In this document: in pieces, positions 1-11,608 of the stretch
Numbering within the stretch: position 1 is the first letter of the stretch
Layout: each line of letters starts with the position of its first letter
Assembly (NCBI GenBank): GCA_031216915.1
Contig: CM062288.1
Coordinates: forward strand, 178,462,596-178,526,595
DNA: 64,000 nucleotides
Direction of reading: 5' to 3'
Origin: Pictodentalium vernedei
Taxonomy: Eukaryota > Mollusca > Scaphopoda > Dentaliida > Dentaliidae
Position numbers and translations under genes: made by a program
The notes under the pieces: model-generated
Databases searched by the model: none
What the model was told of the DNA's origin: nothing
The model's input: only the letters and a program-made list of their open reading frames with translations

Positions 1-110
1 GGTGCAAAATTTGTGTTTGGCCCTGAATAATTTAGAGTTAGCACCAGCTAAGTCTGGGTCATTGGTAAGTATAAAAAATATATAAATTACTATAATTTTT
101 TTCATTTCTT
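1..110 (+). mobile_element. Right terminus of a DIRS-like element (rest lies outside the window)
   Basis: This stretch matches the right inverted terminal repeats of DIRS copies A and B. It has the GGCCCTGAA segment, AGTTAGCACCAGCTAAGTC, GGGTCATTGGTAAGTATAAA and an AT-rich tip. Only the last part of the repeat is inside the window, so the element extends to the left. It is not the mate of the left repeat of copy C, whose variant positions differ. This is a fossil fragment. Confidence 0.7.
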
Positions 111-636
111 TCACTTTAACTTACAACAGAATAAATGTCAAAACAGTAAAAAATAGTAAAAGATGAAATCAATTTAACCAACAATAAATTAAAAAAAAAC
201 TTTTTTTTGACCTGTCACCTCTTATAAGAAAAACAAAAGCTTGTGTAACATCCTTGTAACGACTAAATTGGAGCCCTCAATAAATAACATCAAATTTGTG
301 TATTTTTTTGGTCAAGTTTGAAACCCATCAAATTTCAGTGTAGATGTATATTTAAGAAAACTATATCGGCGTCATATTACAAGAAAAAGATGTTTCAGTA
401 GAAAATGTCTGTGCCAGTGCATATATTTTGTACATTAAAAACACATGCATGAAACGCATGTCACATGCACAACACACAACACAACACACACACAGCTCAT
501 TTATCAAGTAATCCTCACCTAACAGCAACAAAATATAATCAAATCAGTGGGAAAATTTTGAATTAGTAGTCCATAGACCCACACAGTTTTCCAGCTCATT
601 CATCAAGTTTTACCCTCCTCCAACTTTTATTAGCTC
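111..636. other. AT-rich intergenic stretch without a recognisable gene
   Basis: I see no long ORF, tRNA or terminal repeat. There is an (AC)-rich tract at about 466-496. It separates the DIRS terminus from the first array element. Confidence 0.5.
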
Positions 637-2216
637 ACCTGACTGAAAGTCAGGGTGAGCTTTTCTTATCACTCTTCGTCCGTCGTCCTGCTTGAAGGTG
701 GTGTTTGAGCCTCTTTCTCCTAAACCATTGGCCACATTTTAATTAAATTTCATGTAAGTAGTGGTTATATAGGAGCATTTTGATTTTTATGCAAATTAGG
801 TTTCGGCTCATATTGAGCACAGGGGTGTGGAAAAAATGGCCTTATTTTTTGAAAATCTTCTTCTAATGAACCACCAGTAGCAGAGACGTGTTATGTGGTA
901 TACAGAGTCCTTTTGAGGTTTAGAATCAAGTTTGTTCAAGAGAAGTTTGTGGGGCATTATTTGCCTTCGTTATGGGAGGGGCAAAAATTTTGGCCACGCC
1001 TAAAATTTCTATTTTCAGAACCATAAGGTCTATTTGAACCAAATTTGCTATGAGATGATAATGGGTCATAAGTAGTTGATTGATGCAAAAAAATTTTTTC
1101 TCATTGCCCCGTGGGAACCTCGGGAGCTAAAAATAGGAAAAACCTTAAAACTGCCATATCTCCAAAACTACATGGCATAGAGAATTCTTATTTTGTATAA
1201 AGCTTACTTTTATCTATCCAGTAGAATAGAATGGTTAAAAAAATCCCTATCGGTTTGATCACAAGGTACTTTTTTCAGGACTTTGAAAAAGTGCTGAGTC
1301 AGTACTTTTTAACACTGTAGGCAATGGGAAAAACATTAAAAAATCTTCTTCTCCAGATCCAGCAGGCAGAATCTTTTGATATTTGATATGCAACATTGTG
1401 GGGTGGATCTGATTCAAGTTTGTTCAAATCGGCCCCCTGGGTTCATATTTGGGCTCAATATAGGAGCCCAATTTCGAATTTAGTGCATTTCAGGCAAATT
1501 TCTTAACAAATCTTCTTCTCCAGATCCAGCAGGCAGAATCTTTTGATATTTGGTATGCAACATTGTGGGGTGGATCTGATTCAAGTTTGTTCAAATCGGC
1601 TCCCTCACTCTCAATCAAAATCACTCTCCTCACATTTTTCATTCTCGCAAACTTTATTTGAGGTGAGTGATTTTTCACTCGCCTCCATTTTGCTCCCATT
1701 TGTGACTGTACAAAGATAATTTTTGCTAAGTTTGGTTGGTTTTGGGTCAGTGGAGAGCGCAGTGGCTCAGTAGGTAGAGGTGCAGGCTGCAAGCCAAAAG
1801 GTCCTCGTTTCGAATCCCACCTGCGGGAACCGCGTTGCGTCCTTGGGCAAGACACTTCATCTCCATTGCCCGCGTGGGGGCACGGTGGCGTAGTGTACTA
1901 AGGCGTACTGCACGGCGATGGTGCACTTGTCTTCAACCAATGCTACTCCTGCTTGTGGGGACTTATTATGTTGGGGAGCTGACAGTTGCTCGCCGTTGCT
2001 CGGTGGTTCTCTCTGGGTACTCCGGCTTCCTCCACCCGTAAAACTGTCACGGTCATAATTAGCCATTGTTCATAAATATGTGACCTTAAACACCAATAAA
2101 TAAATAAATAATTTGGGTCAGTGGTTCTGAAGATGACTGATATTCAAAAGCTAACAGACACAATTCAACGTAATGGTAATAGCTCACTCTGACTTTCAGT
2201 CATTTGAGCTAAATAT
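637..2216 (+). mobile_element. Helentron/HINE-like array element E1, damaged
   Basis: It opens with TAGCTCACCTGACTGAAAG, whose first bases form a small hairpin with the following CAGGGTGAGCT. A CGTCCGTCGTCC-type stretch follows, then the leader shared with E2 and E3 (about 840-1320), then nearly two 167-bp array units (about 1340-1620). After the array come unrelated sequence and a SINE. The usual 3' end (CTCTTGTT) is not visible. A second hairpin resembling the 5' one occurs at 2191-2216, so the right boundary is uncertain. No protein is encoded. Confidence 0.55.
1754..2111 (+). mobile_element. tRNA-derived SINE with (AATA)n tail and 13-bp target duplication
   Basis: The head has a pol III A box (TGGCTCAGTAGG at 1763) and B box (GTTTCGAATCC at 1807). 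A conserved body follows (CTTGGGCAAGACACTTCA) and the 3' end is CACCAATAAATAAATAAATAA. A perfect 13-bp direct repeat, TTTGGGTCAGTGG, flanks it at 1741-1753 and 2112-2124, which sets the boundaries. A second copy of the same family is at 39987-40348. A SINE of this type would be moved by a LINE in trans. Peptide ORFs inside it are chance. Confidence 0.9.
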
Positions 2217-3420
2217 TCACCATATCACAGCTAGTGATGCACTGATGATCGATTGTAATCGAAGGTTGATCGATTTTTGTGGCAAAGTAAGTGCTTGAGT
2301 GCCAAAAAAAAATAACCGATTAGTTGGAAATAACAGTCAACATTTTCTATTTTCGCTTTTGCATATATGTCTGTGACATCTTCAATTGAGAAAAGATATA
2401 TTCATATCCAATATCCAACAGTGACTGTTGGGAATGGTACCCAATCTCATGTGCACCATATCATACATAAAATAAATAGGAGGCGCATGTAAAAAATTAT
2501 GTTTCCACATTAGTAGCGCCACTGAGGAGACACAGTTAAAACTGGTCTGGTTGCATACTTACCTGAATATTCTTCTTTCTAGGACTCACTACCATTTATG
2601 TTAACCTTATATAGAAAGAAATGGTCACAAAAGAAACGAGATCTTTGAGCATCAGAAGTATGTCCGTTTGCAAAACCTCGCCTTTAAATTTATCTGAATC
2701 TGAAGTTACACGGTCTGACAACTTGGTCAGCTGCAAACCTAAAGAATTGAAGAAAGTATCGGAAACAAAGACAGCCTAACACACCACAACATATCAACAC
2801 AAATCTGAACAACACGGAGACAAATACTTGAAAGTATCAAAATGCATCTGTGAGAACAAATTAAATTAGAACAACATTTGGCTTTGCTTTGGAAATATTT
2901 TGAGTAGCATGCCCCCAAATAGCCTTTGACGCAGCTGACACCTTGAAAAATTGAGAATATTTAAACAGGCCAAACATTAAAAATGTCTCTAAATGGAATT
3001 TTTACTTGAAGTTGACAGCTTGTTGGGAAATATGTTGCATAAAATTTGATTAGGGGATTTAGGTTCTGGTCAGAGAAAACAGAAGAATCCTATATTTTGC
3101 TGTTAATTAATGCACCACTCAACAGTCAGAACTAAGCATTAGACATAACAACAACCACAACGCATCAAGTCTTCAGGAAGATACATCTGTTTCTGATCCA
3201 AAAGATATGAGGAATAGCATACACCAAGCAGATCCATGAACTCCTACTGCAACAGACAACACATAATTTATTCAGCCTAAAACTTTTATTAAATATGCTC
3301 TTGGGATGTACATACATTTGATGAATACACAAAGAAAACACATCACAAAAAAACATGAAAAGAAAATGTCTAAATATGATTAGTAAAAGCAGGCAGATAA
3401 AAAATGGTCTGACCTTTGAT
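2217..3420. other. Intergenic sequence, no supported gene
   Basis: No ORF here shows recognisable protein similarity. An ACTTACCTG at about 2558 would be a splice donor on the minus strand, but the sequence upstream of it has stops in all three frames. I do not call an exon. A GATCGATT-rich palindromic patch at 2245-2275 may be the remnant of a transposon end. Confidence 0.4.
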
Positions 3421-3669
3421 TTAACCCTTTACCCAACGTATCGGCCGCATTCGCCTGCGTAATATGCAAATTCAGACTTTGAAAAAATATTATGTTTCAA
3501 AAGATTTAAAAAAAACCATATCATGTAACCCCTCATTGGAACGAGCTCATCAAGCTCGTTCCAACGAGGGGTCACATGATATGGTTTTGTTGAAATTTTT
3601 TGAAATATTTCAAAAAATGGTATTTAAAATAATAAATTTTTATATCGTCTGCGTTGGGTAAAGGGTTAA
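3421..3669. mobile_element. TTAA-flanked hairpin MITE (piggyBac-like)
   Basis: It runs from TTAACCCTTTACCCAACG to the inverted copy CGTTGGGTAAAGGGTTAA. TTAA would be the target duplication and CCCTTTACCC the inverted repeat. The centre is a long near-perfect palindrome around GAACGAGCTC. No protein is encoded. A sister copy with a perfect hairpin is at 11359-11608. The piggyBac assignment is inferred from TTAA and the CCC start only. Confidence 0.75.
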
Positions 3670-3846
3670 AGACAGTAATAGAAGAAAACTCAAGTGGTTG
3701 TCAGTTCCACCAGGTAGGGCCACCAATAGAAAAAGGTCTGTAACCTGCAGTATGCAGCCTGCATCCGGCTTTACCAAGCCGAGAGTGCTGGATGACTGGA
3801 GTATAAACCAAAAGAAGGATTTTAAATTTTATTCTTTATTTCACCT

Positions 3847-4090
3847 TTAACTGGTAGAGTGCTGGAAGCCGATATTTGGGCTTTACTTTAAAGCACAGTT
3901 ACCAGAACTTAAAGGCTTCATATTCAGTGGATGTGCTTCCCATAATCTTTGAAGTGAAATTATTTTGTCTGTTAGGATTTGCATTGTTACAAATTATGGG
4001 AGAGTGCCTGTTCTCCCATAAATTGTAACAGGACAAAGACATGTGAAGAAATTCTGTTGACCAAAAATAATTTAGCACTCTACCAGTTAA
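3847..4090. mobile_element. Second type of TTAA-flanked MITE
   Basis: The sequence starts TTAACTGGTAGAGTGCT and ends with the exact inverse AGCACTCTACCAGTTAA, 244 bp in all. An inner inverted repeat (TTACAAATTATGGGAGA with its complement TCTCCCATAAATTGTAA) makes a second hairpin. It lies just left of the boundary of DIRS copy B. No coding content. Confidence 0.7.
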
Positions 4091-4102
4091 ATGCCTGAAG
4101 AT

Positions 4103-4320
4103 ATTTTTATACTGTACCAATGGCCCAGACTTAGCTGGTGCTAACTCTTTAAATTTCAGGGCCAAACACATATTTTGCCCCCCCCCCCCCCCAATCCCCC
4201 AAATTTGTATCAAAATCTCAAAAATCCATGTCCTATATGGTCCTCCATACTTTTGTCCACTGCGCATGCGCAGTGTCAAGGAAGTACCAAATTGGCGCCA
4301 AATCTTCATTCTTTATTTGG
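4103..4320 (+). repeat. Left inverted terminal repeat of DIRS copy B
   Basis: It pairs, inverted, with about 36495-36700. It contains a poly-C run near 4177-4193 and the palindrome TGCGCATGCGCA at 4261-4272. It continues to about 4490 with unique left-end sequence before copy A interrupts it. Confidence 0.8.
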
Positions 4321-5243
4321 CCCTTCAATCAGTAACATCTCACTGATATCTGTGCTTATAATCTCAGTTAAAATGATGCCAGACACAAAACCATGAAGGA
4401 AATGGTGGATCCAAGGATGAAATAAGAGGATGAGAGGAAGAAACATTGGAAGGATGTGTTCAGGGCTGTAACTTATAATATTTTTATACTGTACCAATGA
4501 CCCAGACATAGCTGGCTGGTGGTAACTCTTAAAAATGTAGGGCCAAACACAAATTTTGCCCCCCAATCCCCAAAATTTTTGCATCTAAAACCAAAGAAAA
4601 CATGTCCTGAATGGCCCTCCATACTTAGTTTAAACAGTATTTATTTCCAAAGTATGAAAGTACATTTTTACACAAATCAATAAAAGCATACAACTATTAA
4701 GGAAATGGATTCAGCATCAAGCTAAAGAGCTTATACTCGGCTGTTTCCAGTCAAATATTTTGAGAAATATATCATATGCGGCTGGTACATACACTATTAC
4801 GCCAGCACGATCAGGACCCACCATAGATGCATGCTTAGTTTTATGTTCACTCCTCGCTTTTTGTGTTGTAAAGTAATTGCTAGCCAGTTCTCATCGAGTG
4901 ATGGGTCCCGTTCGTGCAGGCGCTGTACTATTGTTATACTTTGGCTATGGTTAATGTTGTTAGAAGACAGATGAGGAAAGGAACAGGACAGTGATAGAGA
5001 AAGGGGCTGATGGAGTGTGCAATGCGAAGCGTTTCGAGTAGGGGCGTCGACGACAGACACCACATGCGATCCAGTATGGCATGCCTTGATGTGGGGTGCC
5101 TATGAGTAGGAAGGCAGGTGAAAGCACTATCATGGACTTAGCTTCTAGAAGTATAAACAATGCGGGGCAGAACCTCAGCCTCCCCTCGTCTACGCTCCAT
5201 GCTTATGAGATAAGCTTCAGAGTCGATTTTGGAGAAGCCAACA

Positions 5244-7040
5244 CTAAAACCTTTTTGATCGCAGAATAAACTGATGCACCGACTCGAAGATTGTTCGATT
5301 TTGTGACACTGATAAAAATTCACTTCCGTAGATGAGGGTGTCTGCATTGATTGGGAAGTTAAGAGCACCAAGAGTCGTGTTCCTAACATCATTGTATAAG
5401 GGACAAAACAGCAGGAAGTGTTCGGTTGTTTCACGGTCGCCGCAGCTGCAAGAGGCTGTATCGGAAATGTGATTTTTAAATAGGTGATCCTTCAAATTAC
5501 TGCATTTTAATCGGAGCCTGCAGTGAAGAATTTGAGCTTCTCGCGATGTGTGGTTCACATAGAATTTGGGAATAATTCGTTTGTCATTGTTGAGGTAGGT
5601 TTTGAAATTTGTAAGATTTGGGTTTTCTCTTACGTCGTTTGGTAATTCATTCCATAGTTTAGTAGTCGATGGGAGAAAAGACGACTGATAATGATTCGTT
5701 CGACATGGTACAGTGGTCAAGTTAGACAAATTTCGGAGATTGTAGTTCTGTGTTTCAGACAAGGCGGGGGGTATCATCAGTGATATGTAGGAAGGTGCTA
5801 AGCCATGGTACATTTTAAAATATTGAATAAGCTTATGTTTTTTACGCCTGGACTCCAATGTTTCCCACCCAGTCTCTGTATATATAGAATGTTTACTTGC
5901 ACTTTTTGTAGCGCCTGTGCAGAGTCTGGCTGCGTCTATTTGTATTTTTTCAAGAGACTGGGACTCTTCAATACTGCAGTTGTCCCAGACTACGTCAGCA
6001 TACTCCAAAACGGGACGTATGAAGGAAAAATATATTTTTTCGAGAACTTTACGATCAAGTCTGTATTTTAGGTGCCTAATCATGGCTAGCCGTTGCCACC
6101 CTTTTGTCGACACTTCAGCAATATGAGCAGACCAGCTGCCATGGTCATTTAGGGTTAGGCCAAGGTGTTTATGTTTTTGAACGTGGTTTATGGTTTGGGC
6201 AGACATTACCAACGGGGGGTGTGTTGGTTTGGCTAGGATTAAACTTGACGAGCCAGGTCTTTGCCCAGTCCTCGATGGCTCTAATATCTTTATTGATAAT
6301 ATCTGCTGCTGCTTGGGGGTTCTCGACAATAAGAAATAGCGTTGTGTCATCAGCGAACAGTCTTATGTTGCTTCTAATATTTTCGACTATGTCATTTATA
6401 TATATCAAAAATAGCAAGGGACCCAATATAGAGCCTTGGGGAACGCCGGCAGTTACATATTTCCAAGATGACGATACAGAGTTAATACACACACGTTGTT
6501 GTCTATCCTCCAGGTATTTACAGACCACTGTAGAAGGGGGCCTGTAATACCAATACGTTCTAATTTGTATAGGAGTCCAGCATGCCAAACTTTATCGAAA
6601 GCTTTACTAATGTCACAGAAGACCACCCGAATTTCTTTATTTTCGTCTAGAGCTGAGCTGAACAAATGATATATTTCCGTTAGCTGTAGGACAGTCGAAT
6701 CAGATGGGAGAAACCCAGATTGGAGGGGGGTGAGTAGAGAGTTATCTTGCAAGAAGGTTAGAATTTTTTTGAAGATGCATCTTTCGAGAACTTTGCTTAT
6801 ACAGCTAAGTAGGGTTATGGGTCTATAATTTGCTGCACTATGGTGGTCTCCAGCTTTGAAGACCGGGACGACGCTGCCCATCTTCCACTCCTTTGGGAAA
6901 AATGATTGACTTAGCATTCTGTTAAAAATCAGAGTTAGCGGGGGAGCTAGGGTGGAAGCGCAGTTTTTTAGCAACTTTGGACTTATACCGTCTGGGCCAC
7001 AGGCTTTGGATACGTTCAGGGAGTTTAGTATGTTTTGCAC
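5244..7040 (-). pseudogene. LINE reverse transcriptase and C-terminal domain (decayed)
   Basis: Three overlapping pieces in different frames (6453-7040, 6169-6588, 5244-6350) together cover a non-LTR reverse transcriptase. The first has ACGPDGISPKLLK, NYRPITLLSCISKVLE and the catalytic FCDISKAFDKVWH. The second has GVPQGSILGPLLFLIYINDI and the catalytic FADDTTLF. The third has the thumb-like HKHLGLTLNDHGSWSAHI, then RPVLEYADVVWD and a final SCSCGDRETTEHFLLFCPLY, a cysteine/histidine cluster common at the end of Jockey/CR1-type ORF2. The frame changes near 7035, 6530 and 6210, so it is inactive. No RNase H follows. Confidence 0.9.
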
Positions 7041-8241
7041 TTTCTCGTTGGTAAGAGTAAGCTCAATGTTGGTCGGTCAGTATCGAAGGGCACACCTGGT
7101 AGGGAAAGTCCTTCGTCGTTTAAAGATGAGATGTTACAGAAATAGTCATTCAGAATGTCGGCTTTCTCAAGATTAGTTGAGGCGACTTTGTCATTTGTAA
7201 TGTAGTCGGGGATGGGTACTTGACTTTTAAATAGGACTAGCTTGAGAGTCTTCCACCACTCAGATGAGGTTGTGGTGGAGGAGTTTAGGGTATTGTCAAT
7301 TTTCGTGAAGTAATTCTGTTTGGATTTACGAACCGCAGAGACAACTTCATTTCTTTTCATTCTGTATTTTTCCCATGATTGTGGACTGTTTTTTGCTTTG
7401 GCTATATGGTGGAGGCGTTTTCTTTGTCGAATCAGTTTTCTTAAGCTGTTATGCAGCCATTTAGGTTGGTCGGGCCTAATAGTAGCTATTTTATGAGGTA
7501 TGCACTTGTATGCTTTATTTAATATTATATTGGAGAGCTCACCCACAGTGGACGTAATTTCACAACTGGTAAGCAAGTCAGACCAGTCGACTCGCCGCAG
7601 TTTCCTGTTCATTTCTGGGAAGTCGCCCTTGTCATAAAACCAAACGAGGCGGCTGTGAGGTTTTGTTGCTTTCTTACGTAGGTTGATTGTTGCAGAAACT
7701 GGGCAGTGGTACCTAATATAGTTTCCCAAGAATGGATCGCGGACTTCCGTCGAGGCAACTGGAAGATCATTGCTCACCAGGATTAAGTCAATCAGTGATG
7801 ATGAGTTTTCGTAGCATTTGGGGGCCTGTAAAGGACACCTACAAGAATCGAGCCTGTGGAGGTGTACACCTGCGCCCACAGGCATTCAAGATTGGGAATA
7901 TCCAGATCAGGGCGGGGTTTAAATGGTATGCCATTTTTAAGGTACATAATTACACCGCCACCCCTTGATTCGCGGTCTTTTCGTAGGGGTGCTTGGAAAC
8001 CCGGGAGAAGAAGTTCATCGTCATTCACACCCCGGTCCAACCATGTTTCTGAGAAGGTGCACACATCATATGGAAGAGCTTCACAGCTGAGGATGTCGAT
8101 TTTAGGGCGAATGCTTTGGACATTTAGGTGAAAGACCGATAGGCCATTTGCTTTGTTGTGTGATAATGGATTGTCTGAGGAAGGGTCTGGTGAACTACAG
8201 GACGAGATCGAAGCTGACGTGCTTTCTGGGCCAGGATTCAT
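7025..8241 (-). pseudogene. LINE endonuclease region and linker (decayed)
   Basis: Codons from 8241 give an APE-type endonuclease start: HLNVQSIRPK at about residue 38, FSETWLD near 64, RGGGVIMYLK near 94, and GVLYRPP near 135. The frame then changes, and SSLIDLILVSND appears in the second piece (7025-7885). The segment usually found between YRPP and SLIDLI, which carries the GDFN metal-site motif, is missing, so the nuclease could not work. The second piece continues as the basic linker (RKLIRQRKRLHHIAKAK) that precedes the RT in CR1/Jockey-type proteins. Family knowledge: this domain nicks target DNA to prime reverse transcription. Confidence 0.85.
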
Positions 8242-8290
8242 TTCAATGTCACCCGATATGTAAAAGAATTAGCGCAATCCAGAACAGGTT
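8227..8290 (-). other. 2A-like (ribosome-skipping) motif at the LINE ORF start
   Basis: Read on the minus strand, 8253-8227 encodes GDIEMNPGP. The overlapping frame just upstream ends LFWIALILLHIG, so the ancestral join reads LLHIGDIEMNPGP, the 2A-like consensus of a leucine-rich stretch followed by G-D-x-E-x-N-P-G-P. In this copy one extra G inside the motif separates the two frames. Known: 2A-like peptides occur at the ORF start of some APE-type non-LTR retroelements, including CR1-clade members. Activity in the parent is inference. Confidence 0.75.
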
Positions 8291-10084
8291 TGCAAAGAAA
8301 CCAAGTATGAGCATGTTGTTGAACAAGACCAACGACAGAGTCCCACGTCGGATTGGATATCGGTTAACAGGAAATGTTCCAAATGGATAAATTCTAAGCA
8401 TCGCGTTCTCCCGCGTGTTCAAGACATGCAATAAAAAAATCATCACAGTTAACCCTTTTACGCCGAAGTTAAAAAATAACATTGCTAACAAGACACAATT
8501 ATAGTCTAGCCGTTTCTTGAAGGCGACCCCAGATCGGGCTATTGGTGCAAAGAGACCAACTCTCATCCGATAATCATTTATATCAGCCATCAGGAGGAGA
8601 AAATGATAATACCAATAGATGAGAGTTGATCAAAGAAAATTAAACAGTTTAGGTGGAATACCATACTCCATACTTCACCTCTACTGCGCATGCGCAGTGT
8701 CAAGGACGTCCCAAAATTGGTGCCATTAATCATTCTTTGTTTGGCCCTTCATCAGTTAACATCTGACTGATCTTTGTGCTTGTAAATCTCAGTTTAAATG
8801 ATGCCAGACACATAAATATTAGAGAAATGGTGATTCTAAGGAGGATATAGAAGGAGGAGAGGAAAAATGAGTGACAGAAAATAATCAGGGCTGTAACTTA
8901 AAATTTTTTAATGAAATTATGTTAAGTTACCTATTTTCGAGGCAACAGCCTGTTGTGGTCATTCTTGTTATCAAGTTACATCAAGTTACACTGCTTGTTC
9001 AGTGTTTTCCTCTCTCCCTTTCCTTTAAGTCCCCTCTTGCTATTCTCCCATGCTTTTGGCATATTTTCTGTAATATTATTACTAATATTTCTTGGGAGTT
9101 TTAGCTGGATAACAGAATGAATTCTGTTCTTTTCCCCATGTTTACGTCTTCACCTATGGGTGGTTAGGCGTAGTGTTCTGCATCTACCATCTGATGTTCT
9201 GCAGTTTCTTCCCTGGAAGTCTCTGTTTTGCATCAGATAGTGTATTATTGGTAACTGATTTCGGGCCAGGGTGCCTGGAGTTTTGTTCTGGTGTTTTTAC
9301 ACTTATTGTTTACATTTACAACAGCCCTCTGTGTGAGGGGGGATTTCTTGAAAATAATATCTTGATGTTAATTTAATCATAACTAGATACATTATTATTG
9401 TTCGTAAGTGTTGCATTAATTTTTAGCTCACCTGACTTTCAGTCAGGAGAGCTATAGTGATCACTCACCATCCGTCGTCCGTGAACATGGTGTTTGCGTC
9501 TTCTCCTCCCAAACCGCTGAACCAATTTAATTGATATTTGAGATAATAGTTTGTTATGACATCGCAATTTGATTTTGTTCAAATCAAGTTGCCCCGCCCG
9601 TGGGTAGGGCCACACCCAAAAAGTGTGCTGAAATCTTAAAAAATCTTCTTCTCATGAACCAGCAGTAGCAGAGACTTGATATTTGGTGTGCAGCTTCCTT
9701 TTGAGGTGTAGACTCAGATTTGTTCAAGAGAAGTTTGTGGGGCTATACTTGGCGTCGTTATGGGAGGGGCAAAATTTTTGGCCCCGCCCAAAATTTCTAT
9801 TTTCCAAACCGAGAGGCTGATTTGAACCAAATTTTATGTGAGGGCTTATTGGGTCATAAGTACCTAATTTATGCTGATTTTTTTTTTCTCGAACCCCCAT
9901 GGGAACCGCAGGAGCTAAAAATAGAACGCCCATATCTCCAAAACTGCACGGCACCGAGAATTTTTATTTGGTGTGAAGCTTCCTTAGGACCAACAGAAAG
10001 AATTGGTAAAAAAAAATTGCCATCGGTTTTATCATAGGGTACAGTTTCGGGACACTGAGTCAGCACTTTTTAACACTGTAGGCA

Positions 10085-11330
10085 ATGGGAAAAACATTAA
10101 AAAATCTTCTTCTCCAGATCCAGCAGGCAGAATCTTTTGATATTTGGTATGCAACATTGGAGGGTGGATCTGATTCAAGTTTGTTCAAATCGGCCCCCTG
10201 GGTTCATATTTGGGCTCAGTATAGGAGCCCGATTTCGAACTTAGTGCATTTCAGGCAAATTTCTTAAAAAATCTTCTCCAGATCCAGCAGGCAGAATCTT
10301 TTGATATTTGGTATGCAACATTGTGGGGTGGATCTGATTCCAGTTTGTTCAAATCGGCCCCCTGGGTTTATATTTGGGCTCAGTACAGGAGCCCAAATTT
10401 GAACTTATTGCATTTCAGGCAAATTTCTTTGAAAATCTTCTCCAGATCCAGCAGGCAGAATCTTTTGATATTTGGTATGCAACATTGTGGGGTGGATCTG
10501 ATTCAAGTTTGTTCAAATCGGCCCCTTGGGTTTATATTTGGGCTCAGTATAGGAGCCCAAATTTGAACTTAGTGCATTTCAGGCAAATTTCTTTGAAAAT
10601 CTTCTTCTCAAGATCCAGCAGGCAGAATCTTTTGATATTGGGTATGCAACATTGTGGGGTGGATCTGATTCAAGTTTGTTCAAATCGGCTCCCTGGGTGT
10701 ATATTTGGGCCCAGTATAGGAGCCCAAATTTGAACTTAGTGCTTTTCAGGCAAATTTCTTAAAAAATCTTCTTCTTCAGATCCAGCAGGCAGAATCTTTT
10801 GATATTTGGTATGCAACATTGTGGGCTGGATCTGATTCTATTTTGTTCAAATCGGCTCCCTAGATTCATATTTGGGCTCACTATAGAAGCTCGAATTTGA
10901 ACTTAGTGCATTTCAGGCAAATTTCTTCAAAAATCTTCTTCTCCAGATCCTGCAGGCAGAATCTTTTGATATTTGGTATGCAACATTGTGGGGTGGATCT
11001 GATTCCAGTTTGTTCAAATCGGCCACCTGGATTCATATTTGGGCTCACTATAGAAGCCCAAATTCGAACTTGGTGCATTTCAGGCAAATTTCTTTGAAAA
11101 TCTTCTTCTCAAGATCCAGCAGGCAGAATCTTGTGATATTTGGTATGCAGCATCCTTAGGGGGTGAGATTCAAGTTTGTTCAAGCCATGTCCCTAGGTCC
11201 ATATTTGGGCTCACTGTGGAAGCTTGAAAATTGTAACTTTGTTCAAAATGAGGAATTTTCTTAAAAAATCTTCTTCTTCAGATCCAGCAGTCGGAATGGT
11301 TTGATATGTGGTGAGTAGCATCCTTGGGGG
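10085..11330 (+). repeat. 167-bp tandem array within E2
   Basis: The anchor CCAGATCCAGCAGGCAGAA recurs at intervals of 164-168 bp (10113, 10278, 10442 and so on). Units after 11140 are increasingly diverged. The same monomer forms the array at 32223-34985. Short ORFs in it are by-products of the repeat. Confidence 0.9.
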
Positions 11331-11358
11331 GGGGGGGGGAGGGGGGGATTCAAGTGTG

Positions 11359-11608
11359 TTAACCCTTTACCTAACGAATCGCCCGCATCCGCCCGCGTAA
11401 TATTCAACTTGAGCAGTTGAAAAAATTAAATTTTTTCAAAATATTTCAACAAAACCATATCATGTGACCCCTCATTGGAACGAGCTCATTGAGCTCGTTC
11501 CAATGAGGGGTCACATGATATGGTTTAGTTGAAATTATTTGAAAAAATTAAAAAAATGGTATTTAAAATAATAAATTTTGATATCGTCTGCGTTGGGTAA
11601 AGGGTTAA
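11359..11608. mobile_element. TTAA-flanked MITE with a perfect 36-bp-arm hairpin
   Basis: TTAACCCTTTACC at the left and GGTAAAGGGTTAA at the right bound a 250-bp element. Its core at 11453-11525 is a perfect inverted repeat with 36-bp arms around one T. It interrupts the array of E2 and is a sister of 3421-3669. No coding content. Confidence 0.8.

Larger units (their letters stand above)
4627..8665 (-). mobile_element. CR1/Jockey-type LINE, near full length, decayed
   Basis: A 4,039-bp insertion in the left terminal repeat of DIRS copy A, with a 10-bp target duplication CTCCATACTT at 4617-4626 and 8666-8675. The undisturbed right repeat of copy A shows the empty site. From its 5' end (8665) it has a 5' region, a 2A-like motif, an apurinic-type endonuclease, a reverse transcriptase and a C-terminal CCHC-like stretch ending at 5244. 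A 3' region of about 0.6 kb holds AATAAA just before the end. No RNase H domain is visible. The coding sequence has at least four frameshifts. The clade (CR1 or Jockey group) is inferred from the motif set. Confidence 0.88.

Noticed and set aside
1763-1835. tRNA gene
   Set aside because: A and B boxes are present but the cloverleaf is incomplete and a SINE body and tail follow, with target duplications. The same holds for 40005 and 61207.
2550-2640. Minus-strand exon ending at a CAG/GTAAGT donor
   Set aside because: All three frames upstream contain stops within a few codons and no acceptor is convincing.
10321-11097. Several overlapping ORFs with repeated FSRSSRQNLLIFGMQHCG
   Set aside because: By-products of the 167-bp tandem repeat. 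The same peptides appear at 32461 and 34130.
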